Source of the DNA: Pseudonocardia hydrocarbonoxydans
GTDB taxonomy: Bacteria > Actinomycetota > Actinomycetes > Mycobacteriales > Pseudonocardiaceae
Assembly (NCBI RefSeq): GCF_006539565.1
Contig: NZ_BJNG01000018.1
Span: forward strand, 62,001-126,000
DNA: 64,000 nucleotides
Direction of reading: 5' to 3'
Under the pieces are notes generated by a model. That model ran no database searches and was not told the DNA's origin. It saw only the letters and a list, made by a program, of their open reading frames with translations. Position 1 is the first letter of the stretch. The number at the start of each line of letters is the position of its first letter. Made by a program: the position numbers and the translations under genes. Shown here in pieces: positions 47,024 through 57,025 of the stretch.

Positions 47024-48460
47024 GTGCGTACGAGCGCGGAGTCCGGCGGAGCGACGCGGGCACCCGCCACCCGCGACCAGGTAGACGCCTACCGGTTCGG
47101 GCTGCGCCGGCTGGAGGCCGCGCTGGTCCGCGGCGACCCGGTGCCGCTGCACGAGCAGCTGCGGTCGCAGCGGCGGGCCGCGATCGCCGGGGCGCTGGTC
47201 GGGATGCTGGCGCTGGGCGGGGTCGCGATCTGGGCGCAGGTGGCGCCGCGGCCGGACTGGACGCGGCAGGCCGTCGTCGTCGGGTCCGGGTCGGGTGCGA
47301 TGTACGTGGTGGCGCACGAGCCCGACCGGCTGGTGCCCGTCGCCAACCTCCCCGCGGGGCGGCTGGTGCTCGCGGCGCTGCGCGCGGGCGGGGCGAGCGC
47401 GGCCGACCCGGCGACGGCCGTCCCGGTCCTGGTCGCCGACGCCGACCTCGACGCCGCCCCGCGCACCCCCACCGCCGCCGTCGCCGGTGCCACGGCGGTG
47501 CGCCTGGGCGGTGCGGTGATCGCGCCGCGCTGGGCGGTCTGCGACACCGCCGATCCCGAGTCCGGTCGCGGTGCGCTGCGCACGACCGTCGTCGGCGGAG
47601 CGGAACCGGTGGCCCCCTCGGGCGGCGCCGTGCTGCTCGCCGTCCGCGGTGGCGACACCTGGCTGGTCACCGGCGGCCGGCGGCACCGCGTCGACCTGGC
47701 CGACCGCGCCGTCGTCAGCACCATGGGGCTCGGCGGACGGGAGCCGCGCCCGGCGTCGGCGGCGCTGCTCAACGCACTGCCGGAGGGGCCGCCGCTGCGC
47801 ACCCCGCGCATCCCCGGCGCGGGCGCCGCGAACGGCCCCGGACGGGTGGGCGACGTCCTGGTCGGCCGCCCGGCGGGCGAGGGCCCGCCGACCCACCACG
47901 TGCTGCTCTCCGGCGGCGCACAGCAGGTCGGCCCGGCCGTGGCGCAGACACTGCGGGCCGCCGGCTCCCGGACGCGGGAGGTCGGGCCGGAGGAGCTGGC
48001 CGGGCTGCCGCCCGTCGAGGAGCTGGACGTCGAGGGCTGGCCGGAGACGGTGGGCCCGCTGCGCGAGGCCGGGGACGCGCCCGTCGTGTGCGGCGTGTGG
48101 TCCGCGGCCGACGGCGGTGCGCTGCTGGTCGGGTCGGCGCTGCCGGTCCCGGCGGGTGCCGCGGGGGTCGACCTGGTGCAGGCCGACGGGGCCGGGGAAC
48201 GCGCCGACGCCGTCGTGCTCTCCCCGGCCGGGGGCGGGGCGGTGCGGGCCACCGCGCCGGGCCGGGCCGACGGGGCCGGGCCGCTGTGGCTGGTGGCGGC
48301 CTCCGGCGTCGCCTACGGGGTGGCCGACGAGCCCACGGCGCAGGCCCTCGGCGTCACCGCGGCCGAGCCCGCCCCGGAGTGGGCGCTGCGGCTGCTGCCC
48401 GTCGGCGGCACGCTGGACCTGGCCGCGGCCCGCGAGACGGTCGACGTCCTGCCCGGCTGA
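47024..48460 (+). CDS. eccB4: ESX-4 type VII secretion protein EccB
   Basis: Encodes 478 residues: a cytoplasmic N-terminus with the EccB motif QVDAYRFGLRRLEAALVRGD, one transmembrane helix (about 51-72), and a large extracytoplasmic domain. EccB is a core membrane subunit of the ESX machine. Gene order with reversed mycP and eccD, then eccC, an Rv3446c-like gene, two esx genes and rplM reproduces the mycobacterial ESX-4 locus. Confidence 0.9.
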   Translation: MRTSAESGGATRAPATRDQVDAYRFGLRRLEAALVRGDPVPLHEQLRSQRRAAIAGALVGMLALGGVAIWAQVAPRPDWTRQAVVVGSGSGAMYVVAHEPDRLVPVANLPAGRLVLAALRAGGASAADPATAVPVLVADADLDAAPRTPTAAVAGATAVRLGGAVIAPRWAVCDTADPESGRGALRTTVVGGAEPVAPSGGAVLLAVRGGDTWLVTGGRRHRVDLADRAVVSTMGLGGREPRPASAALLNALPEGPPLRTPRIPGAGAANGPGRVGDVLVGRPAGEGPPTHHVLLSGGAQQVGPAVAQTLRAAGSRTREVGPEELAGLPPVEELDVEGWPETVGPLREAGDAPVVCGVWSAADGGALLVGSALPVPAGAAGVDLVQADGAGERADAVVLSPAGGGAVRATAPGRADGAGPLWLVAASGVAYGVADEPTAQALGVTAAEPAPEWALRLLPVGGTLDLAAARETVDVLPG

Positions 48461-48467
48461 GGGACCG

Positions 48468-49757
48468 TCAGCCGTGGGCCGGGCGGCGGCGCAGGCCCAC
48501 CGCCGTGGCCGCCGCGACGGCGAGCAGCCCGCCCAGCACGGCGAGGTCGACGGGCGGGAGCGGGGCCGGCGGGTCGCCCACCGGGTCGGTGCCGGCGAGC
48601 GTCGCGGTCGGGGCCTGCGCGGGGCCGTCGGTCACCTCCAGCACCGCGGGCTCGGCCGTGAGCGCGGCGACCGGGTCGATCACGCCGAGGCCGAGCGCGG
48701 CGTCACGGCCGCCCGCCGGGCGCCGGGCCGTCGCCAGGATCCGGTCGACGACCTGTGCCGCGGTCAGCTCGGGGAACCGCTCCCGCACCAGCGCGGCCAG
48801 CCCGGCCACCAGCGGCGCGGCGAAGCTGGTGCCCGCCACCGGGTCGGCGGTCACGCCGCCGTCTACGGCGAGCGAGCGCATCCCGGTACCGGGGGCCGCG
48901 AGGTCGACCCACCGCCCGCCGACGGTGAACGGGGCGGCGGCGTCGTCGGGGCCGGTGGCGCCGACGGCGACCAGCTCGTCGTACCAGCCGGGCAGCGACA
49001 CCTGCGCGCCCGCGTCGGCGCCCGGCTCGGCGCAGAGCCCGACCCCCGCGTTGCCCGCCGCGGCCACCACCACGACCCCGGCGTCCTCGGCGTAGCGGAG
49101 CGCGGCGTGCAGCTCGGCGCCCTCGACCGCCGCCCGGTCCGGGGGCAGGCACACCGCCTCGGAGACGTTGACGACGTCGGCGCCGGAGCGCACGGCCAGC
49201 ACCACCGCCTCGGCCAGGGTGGCGACGTCGCCCGCCGGGCGCTGCCGCCCGTCGGCGGCCGGGACCGTGTACGAGGGGCTGGACTGCCGGATCGACAGGA
49301 CCTCGGCGCCCGGCGCGATCCCGACCACCTCGTCGTCGGCGGACGGGGACGCGGCGAGCAGCCCGGCCACCGCGGTGCCGTGGCCGTCGCAGTCGTCGAG
49401 GCCGTCGCCGCCGGTGAGGTAGTCGCCGCCGCCGCGCAGCCGGTCGCCCAGCCGCGGGTGCGGGGCCACCCCGGTGTCGATGACGGCGATGAGCGTGCCC
49501 GCCCCGGTGGCGATGCGGTGGGCGGCCGCCAGCTGCAGCCGCCGCGCGGGCGCCGGGTCGGTCGACGCCGGCGGCCCGGACGCGGGCGGCGTGCAGGACC
49601 GTGGCGACCGGAGCCCGGGTGCGGGCCCCGGGGGCCGGCCCGCGGGGGCCGCGACGGTGACCGGCGGCGGGTCGCCGGGGTCGGGTGGCGGGTCGGCCGC
49701 CGGGACCGGGACGAGCAGCAGCGCTGCGAGCAGCACCGCCCCGCGACCGCCGCTCAC
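48468..49757 (-). CDS. mycP4: Mycosin (S8 subtilisin-like serine protease), ESX-4
   Basis: Encodes 429 residues. A signal sequence (about 5-20) leads to a subtilisin domain with intact Asp94 (AVIDTG), His126 (DGHGT), Asn236 (AAAGNAG) and Ser311 (GTSFAAP). A C-terminal transmembrane helix anchors it on the outside of the membrane. Mycosins are required for ESX stability and process substrates. The GTG start overlaps the eccD stop (GTGA), which rules out the longer in-frame reading upstream. Confidence 0.9.
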   Translation of the reverse strand: MSGGRGAVLLAALLLVPVPAADPPPDPGDPPPVTVAAPAGRPPGPAPGLRSPRSCTPPASGPPASTDPAPARRLQLAAAHRIATGAGTLIAVIDTGVAPHPRLGDRLRGGGDYLTGGDGLDDCDGHGTAVAGLLAASPSADDEVVGIAPGAEVLSIRQSSPSYTVPAADGRQRPAGDVATLAEAVVLAVRSGADVVNVSEAVCLPPDRAAVEGAELHAALRYAEDAGVVVVAAAGNAGVGLCAEPGADAGAQVSLPGWYDELVAVGATGPDDAAAPFTVGGRWVDLAAPGTGMRSLAVDGGVTADPVAGTSFAAPLVAGLAALVRERFPELTAAQVVDRILATARRPAGGRDAALGLGVIDPVAALTAEPAVLEVTDGPAQAPTATLAGTDPVGDPPAPLPPVDLAVLGGLLAVAAATAVGLRRRPAHG

Positions 49758-51106
49758 AGGCCGCGGACCAGGGCGAACAGGCCCATCGCGCCCAGCGCGA
49801 GCGGCACGGCGGCGGCGGTGAGCACCCCCTCCAGGATGTCGACGGCCCGCCGGGCGACCGGGGACGGCGGTGGCCCGCCGCCGACGGTGACGGCCAGCAC
49901 GGCGCCCAGCACGGCGGCGCAGGCCACCAGCAGCCGCCCCGGCCCGCCCGAGCCCAGACACAGGACGGCGGCCAGCGCGACACCCCCGCCGACCGCGCAG
50001 GCCAGCAGCGTGCGGGCCGGGGCGGGGTCGGCGAAGCTGCGTGCGCGCAGGCCGAGCACGGCCACGACGGCGCCGCCGAGCACCGGCCCCGTCCAGCCCC
50101 CACCGGCCGCGACGGGCCCGACCGACGCCGCCGCCACCACCGCGCAGCCGCCGACCAGCCCGGCGAGGTGGCCGCGGGCGAGCGCGGCGCGGGCGGCGAG
50201 CTCGGCCGGGGGCAGCAGGTCGGGACCGTCGTCGGCGTCGGCCAGCTCGCCCGCGTCGGAGGCGACGACCGGCCCGGGCAGCCCGGCCAGGCGCAGCGCC
50301 GCGCGGGGCAGCAGCGGGGCGGCGAGGACGGCCCCGGCCCCGGCCCCGGCGGCCAGCGCGGCCACCGGGATGTCGAACCGCAGGGCCGCGACCGCGGCGA
50401 CGGCGACCGGCACGGCCGCGACGACGACCGCGACGAGCGCGGGGGTGACCGCCCGCAGCAGGGCCTGCCCCGCCGCCGCGGCGACCCCGGCGGCGGCCGC
50501 CGCCAGCAGCACCTGCGCGGCACCCGGGACGGCGGCCGTCGCGGCGGCGCCCGCCCCGGCGGCGAGCGGGACGGCGACGAGCGCGGGCGTCACCGCGTGG
50601 GTGCGGGCCGCCCGCGTCAGCGCGGCCGCGGCGGCGGCGGTGCCCAGCAGCGCCGCCGTCACCGCCCACGGGCCGGGCGGCACCGAGGCGAGCACCGCCG
50701 CCGCGAGGCCGCCGAGCACGACCGCGACCGCGGCGCGGGGCGTGACCCGCGGCCCGGCCGTGCGGCCGGCGGAGGAGGCCAGCGCGTCGACCGGGTCGTC
50801 GAACACCGGCGACGGGGGCGGGGCCGTCGCCGGGCCGATCCGCAGCATCTCGCCGTCCAGGACGCCCAGCTCGTCGAGGGTGGCGGCGGGGTGCAGCGGC
50901 CCGCCGGTGACGCCGGAGAGCCGCCACGGCAGCGGTGCGTGGCCCGGACCCGGCTCGCCGACCAGCTCCAGCACCATCGGCACCAGCTCGCCGAGCGGGA
51001 GGTCGGCGGGCAGCGCGACGTCGACGCGCGTGCGCGGGGCCAGCACGGTGAGCCGGGTGTAGGCGGGCGGGGCCGGATCGGCCACCGGGGGTCGGACGGA
51101 CGGCAT
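49754..51106 (-). CDS. eccD4: ESX-4 type VII secretion integral membrane protein EccD
   Basis: Encodes 450 residues: an N-terminal ubiquitin-like domain (about 17-93, TRLTVLAPRTRVDVALPADL and the GVLDGEMLRIG end) followed by a chain of about 11 transmembrane helices rich in Ala, Val and Leu. EccD dimers form the bulk of the ESX membrane pore. GAGGAG precedes the ATG at 51106. It is divergent from eccC. Confidence 0.88.
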   Translation of the reverse strand: MPSVRPPVADPAPPAYTRLTVLAPRTRVDVALPADLPLGELVPMVLELVGEPGPGHAPLPWRLSGVTGGPLHPAATLDELGVLDGEMLRIGPATAPPPSPVFDDPVDALASSAGRTAGPRVTPRAAVAVVLGGLAAAVLASVPPGPWAVTAALLGTAAAAAALTRAARTHAVTPALVAVPLAAGAGAAATAAVPGAAQVLLAAAAAGVAAAAGQALLRAVTPALVAVVVAAVPVAVAAVAALRFDIPVAALAAGAGAGAVLAAPLLPRAALRLAGLPGPVVASDAGELADADDGPDLLPPAELAARAALARGHLAGLVGGCAVVAAASVGPVAAGGGWTGPVLGGAVVAVLGLRARSFADPAPARTLLACAVGGGVALAAVLCLGSGGPGRLLVACAAVLGAVLAVTVGGGPPPSPVARRAVDILEGVLTAAAVPLALGAMGLFALVRGL

Positions 51107-51217
51107 CGCGCTCCTCGGGTTTCTCCGTATCGCCTCGCCGGGCGGGATCGGCTGCCTACTATCCGCCGCGCCGGGGTCGCCCCGTGGCCGTTTGACCGAA
51201 GTCGCGGAGGTGGGTGC

Positions 51218-54200
51218 GTGGGCACCGTCGGAGTGGTCCGGACGCCGCGTCCGGTGCGGCACAGCCCGTCGGGCGAGCTGACGCTGGAGCCGCCCCCCGA
51301 GCCGGAGCGGGTCGTCCCCGCCGGGGTGATGGCGCGGCTGCTGCCGCTGGTGATGCTGCTCGCCTCCGTCGGGTTCATCGCGGTCCTGGGCGTGCGGAAC
51401 CCGACGTCGTGGCTGTTCGGCGGCATGTTCATGGTCTCGACGCTGGGCATGATGCTCACCGGCGCGGGCGGTCGCGGCGGGGGCAACCGCTCGGCCTCGG
51501 TCGACGAGGACCGCCGCGACTACCTGCGCTACCTCGCCCAGGTGCGCCGTCGCGTCCGGGGGATCGCCGGGCAGCAGCGCGCGGTGCTGGAGTCGGTGCA
51601 CCCCGAGGTCGGGGCCTGGCCGGTGGTGCTCGCGGCCGGGCGGCTGTGGGAGCGGCGGCCCGCCGATCCCGACTTCGGGAGGCTGCGCGTCGGGTGCGGG
51701 CCGCAACGCCTCGCGACGCGGCTGGTCGCCCCGCAGACCGGGCCCGTCGAGGGCATCGAGCCGATCACCGCGCTGGCGCTGCGCCGGTTCCTGCTCCGGC
51801 ACGCGGTGGTGCCCGACCTGCCGGTGGCCCTGTCGCTGCGGGCCAGCTCGACGGTGTGGCTGGAGCCGCCCGCCGACTCCGCCGACCTGCGGCCGGCCCG
51901 CGCGCTGGCCCGGGCGATGGTGGCGCAGTACGCGCTGTGGCACAGCCCGGCCGACGCCCTGCTCGCCGTCGTCGCCCCGCCCCCGCTGGCGGGGGAGTGG
52001 GAGTGGGCGAAGTGGCTGCCGCACACCGCGCACCCCCGCCGGCGCGACGCCATCGGCGCGCTGCGGATGCTCACCGCCGACGCCGACGAGGTGCGCCGCT
52101 GGTGGGTCACCGAGCTCGCCGGGCGTCCCGCGGGGCCGGGGGCGGGCGAGCCGCACCTGCTCGTCGTCGTCGACGAGGTCGCCGACGGGCCCGGCCCGTG
52201 GGCCGCGGTGGCCGGGGTGACGGTGCTGCGGGTCGGGCCGCCGCCGGGCAGGCGGCCGTCCCCGTCGGTGGTGCGGTTGCTGGTCGGGCCCGACGCCGTC
52301 GAGCGCACCGGTGGGGGCCCACCCGACGGCGACGGGGCACCGCGGGTGATCGGGCGGCCCGACGCGCTCGGCGTCGCCGAGGCCCGCGCACTGGCGCGGC
52401 GGCTGGCCCGCTACCGGCCCGGCGGCGCCGGATCGTCCACCGCCGACGGCCCGCGTCCCGCCGCGGGCCTGCCCGCGCTGCTCGGGATGGCAGGCGGGCG
52501 CGACGGGGTGACCGAGCTGCGGGCGCGCCGGCGCCGCAGCGAGACCGACCGGCTGCGCGTGCCGATCGGGCTCGACGAGAGCGGCGGCGCCCTGCACCTG
52601 GACCTCAAGGAGTCGGCCCAGGGCGGCAGCGGGCCGCACGGCCTGTGCATCGGCGCCACCGGCTCGGGCAAGAGCGAGCTGCTGCGCACGCTGGTGCTCG
52701 CCCTCGCCGCCACCCACTCCTCCGACGAGCTCAACCTGGTGCTCGTCGACTTCAAGGGCGGCGCCACCTTCCTCGGGCTCTCGGCGCTGCCGCACGTCTC
52801 GGCCGTCATCACCAACCTGGCCGACGAGCTGACGCTGGTCGACCGCATGGCCGACGCGCTGGCCGGGGAGATCACCCGGCGCCAGGAGCTGCTGCGCGAC
52901 GCCGGCAACCTCGTCGGCGTCGCCGACTACGCCGCGGCGCGCCGGGCCGGCGCGGACCTGCCGCCGCTGCCCGCGCTGCTGGTCGTGGTCGACGAGTTCT
53001 CCGAGCTGCTCGCGCAGCGCCCCGAGCTGCTGGAGCTGCTGGTCACGATCGGCAGGCTCGGCCGGTCGCTGGGGCTGCACCTGCTGCTCGCCTCGCAGCG
53101 GCTGGAGGAGGGGCGGCTCCGGGGGCTGGAGTCGCACCTGTCCTACCGGATCGCGCTGCGCACGTTCTCCGCGGCGGAGTCGCGCGCCGTGCTCGGCGTT
53201 CCCGACGCGCACCAGCTCCCGGCCACCCCCGGTGCGGCGTTCCTGTCCACCGGCACCGACGAGCTGGTCCGGTTCCGCGCCGCCTACGTGTCGGGCCCGT
53301 CCGGCGCGCCGGGGCGGCCCCGCGGCCCGGTCGAGGGCCGCACGGCGCACCTGTTCGGGGTGCGCCCGGTCGCGCCGCCCGCCCCGCCCGGTCCCGAGCC
53401 GGAGGAGCCCGCCGACGGGCCGACGGTGCTGGAGACCGTCCTCGCCGCGCTCGACGGGCTGGGCCCGCCCGCGCACCGGGTGTGGCTGCCGCCGCTGGGC
53501 GACCCCCCGCCGCTGGACGCGCTGGTCGGCGACCCGCGCCCGGTGCCCGGCCGGGGGCTGGCCGCGTCCGGCGGGCGCGGCGGGGCGCTGCGCGTGCCGA
53601 TCGCGCTCGTCGACCGGCCCTACCAGCAGCGGCGCGACCCGCTGCTGCTCGACGTCTCCGGCGCCGCGGGGCACCTGGCGGTGGTGGGCGGGCCGCGGTC
53701 GGGGAAGTCGACGACGCTGCTCACCGCCGTGCTGGGCCTCGCGCTGACCCACACCCCCGCCGAGCTGGGGGTGCACGTGCTCGACTTCGGCGGCGGGGCG
53801 CTCACCCCGCTGGGCGGGCTGCCGCACGTCGGCACCGTCGCCGACCGGCTCCAGCCCGACCTGGTGCGCCGCACCGTCGCCGAGATCGCCGCCCTGCTCG
53901 CCCGGCGCGAGCGGCTGTTCCGCGACGCCGGGGTGGCGGGCATCGAGGCGTTCCGGTCCCGGCGCGCGGCAGGCGAGTTCGCCGCCGAACCCGCCACCGA
54001 CGTGCTGCTCGTCGTCGACGGGTACCTCACGCTGCGGCACGACTTCGAGGACCTGGAGACGCGGCTGCTGCCCGTCGCCGCGCAGGGCCTGTCGTTCGGG
54101 GTGCACCTGGCCGTCACCGCGGGGCGGTGGAGCGAGCTGCGACCGGCGTTCAAGGACCTGTTCGGGAGCCGGCTGGAGCTGCGCCTGGGCGACGTGTCCG

Positions 54201-55144
54201 ACTCCGAGGTCGACCGGCGCCGCGCGGCCGCCGTGCCCGCCCGTCCGGGGCACGGCCTGGCCCCCGACGGCGCGGCGATGGTGCTCGCCGCACCGCGGCT
54301 CACCGGGTCGGACACCGTCGCGCTCGTCGGCGACGTGGCCGCGGCCTGGCCGGACGCCGGGTTCGCCCCGGTGCGCCAGCTGCCCGACCGGCTCGACCAC
54401 GACCGGCTGCCCGATCCCGAACCGGGCTCGGCGGGCCTCCCGCTCGGCGTCGACGAGGAGCGGCTGGCGCTCGTGCAGTTCGACGTGGCGGCCGAGCCGC
54501 ACCTGCTGTGCTTCGCCGACGCGGAGAGCGGCAAGACCACGCTGCTGCGGCTGCTCGCGCACGGGATCGTCGGGCGGTTCCGGCCCGACGAGGCGCGGGT
54601 GGTCGTCGTCGACTACCGGCGGACGCTGCTCGGCGCCGTCCCGGACAGCCACCTCATCGGCTACGCCAGCACGCCCGACGCGGCCCTCGACGCGGCCCGG
54701 GAGGTCGCGTCGTCGCTGCGCCGCAGGCTCCCAGGACCCGACGTCGGGCCCCGCGAGCTGCGCGAACGGAGCTGGTGGAGCGGGCCGGAGGTGTTCGTGC
54801 TGGTCGACGACTACGACCTCGTCGCCCCCACCGGGGGCCACGGCGGCGCGCACCCGCTGCTGCCGCTGCTGGAGTTCCTACCGCAGGCCAAGGACGTCGG
54901 GCTGCACCTGGTGGTGGCGCGGCGCTGCGGCGGGGCGGGCCGGGCGATGTTCGACCCGGTGCTCGGGCGGCTGCGCGAGCTGTCCACCCCCGGCCTGGTG
55001 ATGAACGGTCGGCCGGACGAGGGGGCGCTGGTGGAGACCGTGAAGGCCACTCCGTCGCCGCCGGGGCGCGGCACGTTCGTCGACCGCAGACACGGCGCAC
55101 GGCGCATCCAGCTGGCCTGGATGCCGCCCGCCGACGCGCCGTGA
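51218..55144 (+). CDS. eccC4: ESX-4 type VII secretion ATPase EccC (FtsK/SpoIIIE family)
   Basis: Encodes 1308 residues, EccCa and EccCb in one chain. Two transmembrane helices (about 37-57 and 62-84) precede three ATPase domains. Their Walker A lysines are Lys485 (GATGSGKSE), Lys830 (GPRSGKST) and Lys1106 (DAESGKTT); Walker B motifs are LLVVVDEFSELL, LLVVDGYLTL and VFVLVDDYDL. EccC recognises the YxxxD/E signal of secreted dimers and powers export. GTG at 51218 follows GGAGG; longer in-frame readings start within the divergent eccD gene and are rejected. Confidence 0.93.
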   Translation: MGTVGVVRTPRPVRHSPSGELTLEPPPEPERVVPAGVMARLLPLVMLLASVGFIAVLGVRNPTSWLFGGMFMVSTLGMMLTGAGGRGGGNRSASVDEDRRDYLRYLAQVRRRVRGIAGQQRAVLESVHPEVGAWPVVLAAGRLWERRPADPDFGRLRVGCGPQRLATRLVAPQTGPVEGIEPITALALRRFLLRHAVVPDLPVALSLRASSTVWLEPPADSADLRPARALARAMVAQYALWHSPADALLAVVAPPPLAGEWEWAKWLPHTAHPRRRDAIGALRMLTADADEVRRWWVTELAGRPAGPGAGEPHLLVVVDEVADGPGPWAAVAGVTVLRVGPPPGRRPSPSVVRLLVGPDAVERTGGGPPDGDGAPRVIGRPDALGVAEARALARRLARYRPGGAGSSTADGPRPAAGLPALLGMAGGRDGVTELRARRRRSETDRLRVPIGLDESGGALHLDLKESAQGGSGPHGLCIGATGSGKSELLRTLVLALAATHSSDELNLVLVDFKGGATFLGLSALPHVSAVITNLADELTLVDRMADALAGEITRRQELLRDAGNLVGVADYAAARRAGADLPPLPALLVVVDEFSELLAQRPELLELLVTIGRLGRSLGLHLLLASQRLEEGRLRGLESHLSYRIALRTFSAAESRAVLGVPDAHQLPATPGAAFLSTGTDELVRFRAAYVSGPSGAPGRPRGPVEGRTAHLFGVRPVAPPAPPGPEPEEPADGPTVLETVLAALDGLGPPAHRVWLPPLGDPPPLDALVGDPRPVPGRGLAASGGRGGALRVPIALVDRPYQQRRDPLLLDVSGAAGHLAVVGGPRSGKSTTLLTAVLGLALTHTPAELGVHVLDFGGGALTPLGGLPHVGTVADRLQPDLVRRTVAEIAALLARRERLFRDAGVAGIEAFRSRRAAGEFAAEPATDVLLVVDGYLTLRHDFEDLETRLLPVAAQGLSFGVHLAVTAGRWSELRPAFKDLFGSRLELRLGDVSDSEVDRRRAAAVPARPGHGLAPDGAAMVLAAPRLTGSDTVALVGDVAAAWPDAGFAPVRQLPDRLDHDRLPDPEPGSAGLPLGVDEERLALVQFDVAAEPHLLCFADAESGKTTLLRLLAHGIVGRFRPDEARVVVVDYRRTLLGAVPDSHLIGYASTPDAALDAAREVASSLRRRLPGPDVGPRELRERSWWSGPEVFVLVDDYDLVAPTGGHGGAHPLLPLLEFLPQAKDVGLHLVVARRCGGAGRAMFDPVLGRLRELSTPGLVMNGRPDEGALVETVKATPSPPGRGTFVDRRHGARRIQLAWMPPADAP

Positions 55145-56283
55145 GGGTCGCGGTCCAGCCCGGCGCCACCGTCGTGCGGGTCGCCCGGCCCGGACCCGAC
55201 GGCGCGCCGCGGGTGGTGGAGGTCCCCGCCGAAGCGGGGGTGCCGCTGCCGGTCCTGCTGCGCGGCCTGCTCGACGGTGCGACCGAGACGGTGCTCCTCG
55301 GCCGCGCGGCCGGGCTGCCCGGGCGGGTCGTCGCCGTCGACGCGGCGGTGGCCGTGGCGGGCGGCCGGGCGGAGGCGCTCGTGCTCGACGTCGGGGCGTC
55401 GGCCACGCGGGTCCGCATGGTCCGCGGTGGCCGGGTGGTGGCGCGGCGCACGGCCCCCGGTGGCGACCGGCTCGGGGCGGCGGCGACCTGGGTGGAGGTC
55501 GTGGGGGCGGCCCGGGAGGTGGCCGGGCGGCCGGACGTGCCGGTGCTGCTGGCCGGCGGGTGCGCCCGCGCGCCGGGGCTCGCCGCGTGCCTCGACGCGG
55601 CGGGCTTCGTCGACGTCACCGTGGTGCCCCGGCCCGACGCGGCGGCGGTGCTGGCGGCACTGGACCTGCCGCTGCCGCCCGCGGTACCGCCGCCCGGTGG
55701 GTGGTGCCCACCGCCGCAGCCGTGGCTGCCACCCGTCCCCGAACCGGTCCGGCGCCGGGGCCGGGTGCTCCTGGGCGCCGCCGCCGTGGCCGCCGCACTG
55801 GGAGCGCTGCACGCGCTCGGGCGGCTCGTCGAGCCGGGAGCCGAGCCCCCACCCGAGGGCGTGCTCGCCCAGTACGGGTACCGGCTGGCCCTGCCGGCGG
55901 GCTGGGCGCACACCGGTGGCCTGCCCGAGCGGCGCCGCAGCCTGCTGACCCCGGTGGCCGCGCCCGAGGGCAGCGACCTGATCGCGGTGGAGGCCACCCC
56001 GCTGGGCTACGACGCGTCGGCCGAGCCGCGCCGCGCGGCGGCGGAGCTGCGGGCGGAGTTCGACGCCGCCGGGCCCGCGCTGTCGGGCTACGAGGCGGAC
56101 GCGCGGTTCGGCGGCCGGGCCGTCACCGCCTACCGCGAGCAGGACGGCGTCACGCAGGTGCGGTGGTACGTCGTCCTCGACGGCGGCACCCAGCTCAGCG
56201 TCGGCTGCCGGCACACCCCGTCCGGGGCGGCGGCGGTGGCCGCGGCCTGCGCCGAGGTGGTGGCCACGATCCGCGGCGGCTGA
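55141..56283 (+). CDS. Type VII secretion-associated protein, Rv3446c-like
   Basis: Encodes 380 residues. The N-terminal ~180 residues look like an actin-fold-type or regulatory domain (DVGASATRVRMVRGG; GGCARAPGLAACLDA). A Pro-rich segment, one transmembrane helix (about 203-225) and an extracytoplasmic domain follow. Position between eccC4 and the esx pair matches Rv3446c of M. tuberculosis ESX-4. Its function is not known. GTG start overlaps the eccC stop. Confidence 0.8.
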   Translation: MRVAVQPGATVVRVARPGPDGAPRVVEVPAEAGVPLPVLLRGLLDGATETVLLGRAAGLPGRVVAVDAAVAVAGGRAEALVLDVGASATRVRMVRGGRVVARRTAPGGDRLGAAATWVEVVGAAREVAGRPDVPVLLAGGCARAPGLAACLDAAGFVDVTVVPRPDAAAVLAALDLPLPPAVPPPGGWCPPPQPWLPPVPEPVRRRGRVLLGAAAVAAALGALHALGRLVEPGAEPPPEGVLAQYGYRLALPAGWAHTGGLPERRRSLLTPVAAPEGSDLIAVEATPLGYDASAEPRRAAAELRAEFDAAGPALSGYEADARFGGRAVTAYREQDGVTQVRWYVVLDGGTQLSVGCRHTPSGAAAVAAACAEVVATIRGG

Positions 56284-56410
56284 CCGCCGGCGCCCGGCCG
56301 TTCGCACCAGCACACGTCTGCCCCGAACGGCCACGGGCGCCCGGCCGGGGGTGACACGGTCCGGCGCACAGGGGTGACCACCGTCGCGGTCACCGCACGG
56401 AGGAGGAGAC

Positions 56411-56719
56411 ATGGACGGTTTCGGTACCTCGACCGAGGAGATGATGGCCGCGGGTACGCGGGCGATGGAGGTGAGGGACACCATCCTGGCCGACCTGCGC
56501 GCGCTGCAGGGCAGGCTCGCGCCGCTCGCCGCCGAATGGTCCAGCGACAGCTACCGGGTCTTCGTCCAGCTCATGGCCCGCTGGGACACCGACGCCAACC
56601 GCCTCGGGGAGGCGCTCGGCGCGATCGGGGAGGCGATCCGCACCTCGGGCACCGGCTACCAGGCCTCCGAGGACGCCTCGCGCGACCAGCTGACCACGAT
56701 CACCGCCGCACTGGGCTGA
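56411..56719 (+). CDS. esxU: WXG100-family protein, EsxU-like (ESX-4 substrate)
   Basis: Encodes 102 residues, a helix-turn-helix protein. The turn reads [12 protein letters not shown], so the usual WxG is WSS. The C-terminus has the export signal YxxxE (YQASE). GGAGGAG precedes the ATG. It should pair with the next gene product as a secreted heterodimer. Confidence 0.85.
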   Translation: MDGFGTSTEEMMAAGTRAMEVRDTILADLRALQGRLAPLAAEWSSDSYRVFVQLMARWDTDANRLGEALGAIGEAIRTSGTGYQASEDASRDQLTTITAALG

Positions 56720-56730
56720 GGGAGGACGAC

Positions 56731-57018
56731 ATGTCGCAGATCAAGGTGGGGTTCGCCGCGCTGGCCACGGCGCAGGAGGACATCCGGGCCACGACGAAGC
56801 GGATGAACGACCGGCTCGTGGAGCTGGAGGACGGGCTGCGGCCGGTCGCGGCGTCCTGGCAGGGCGAGGCCGCGCTGTTCTACCGGGAGAAGCAGCGGGA
56901 GTGGAACGACGCGGCCGTCGACATCGCGGCCGTGCTCGACCAGATCGGGCGTGCGGTCGGCACGGCGAACGAGAACTACCAGCAGGTGGAGGCCCGCAAC
57001 CGGTCGCTCTGGACCTGA
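56731..57018 (+). CDS. esxT: WXG100-family protein, EsxT-like (ESX-4 substrate)
   Basis: Encodes 95 residues with the classical turn [10 protein letters not shown] (WxG) and a C-terminal YxxxE signal (YQQVE). GGGAGGACGAC precedes the ATG, 11 bases after esxU. It is the last gene of the ESX-4 locus before rplM, as in mycobacteria. Confidence 0.88.
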   Translation: MSQIKVGFAALATAQEDIRATTKRMNDRLVELEDGLRPVAASWQGEAALFYREKQREWNDAAVDIAAVLDQIGRAVGTANENYQQVEARNRSLWT

Positions 57019-57025
57019 GCGACGG

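Noticed and set aside
49685-51217. Extension of the eccC frame upstream to 49685
   Set aside because: It runs antisense through eccD; GTG 51218 with GGAGG gives the normal EccC N-terminus.
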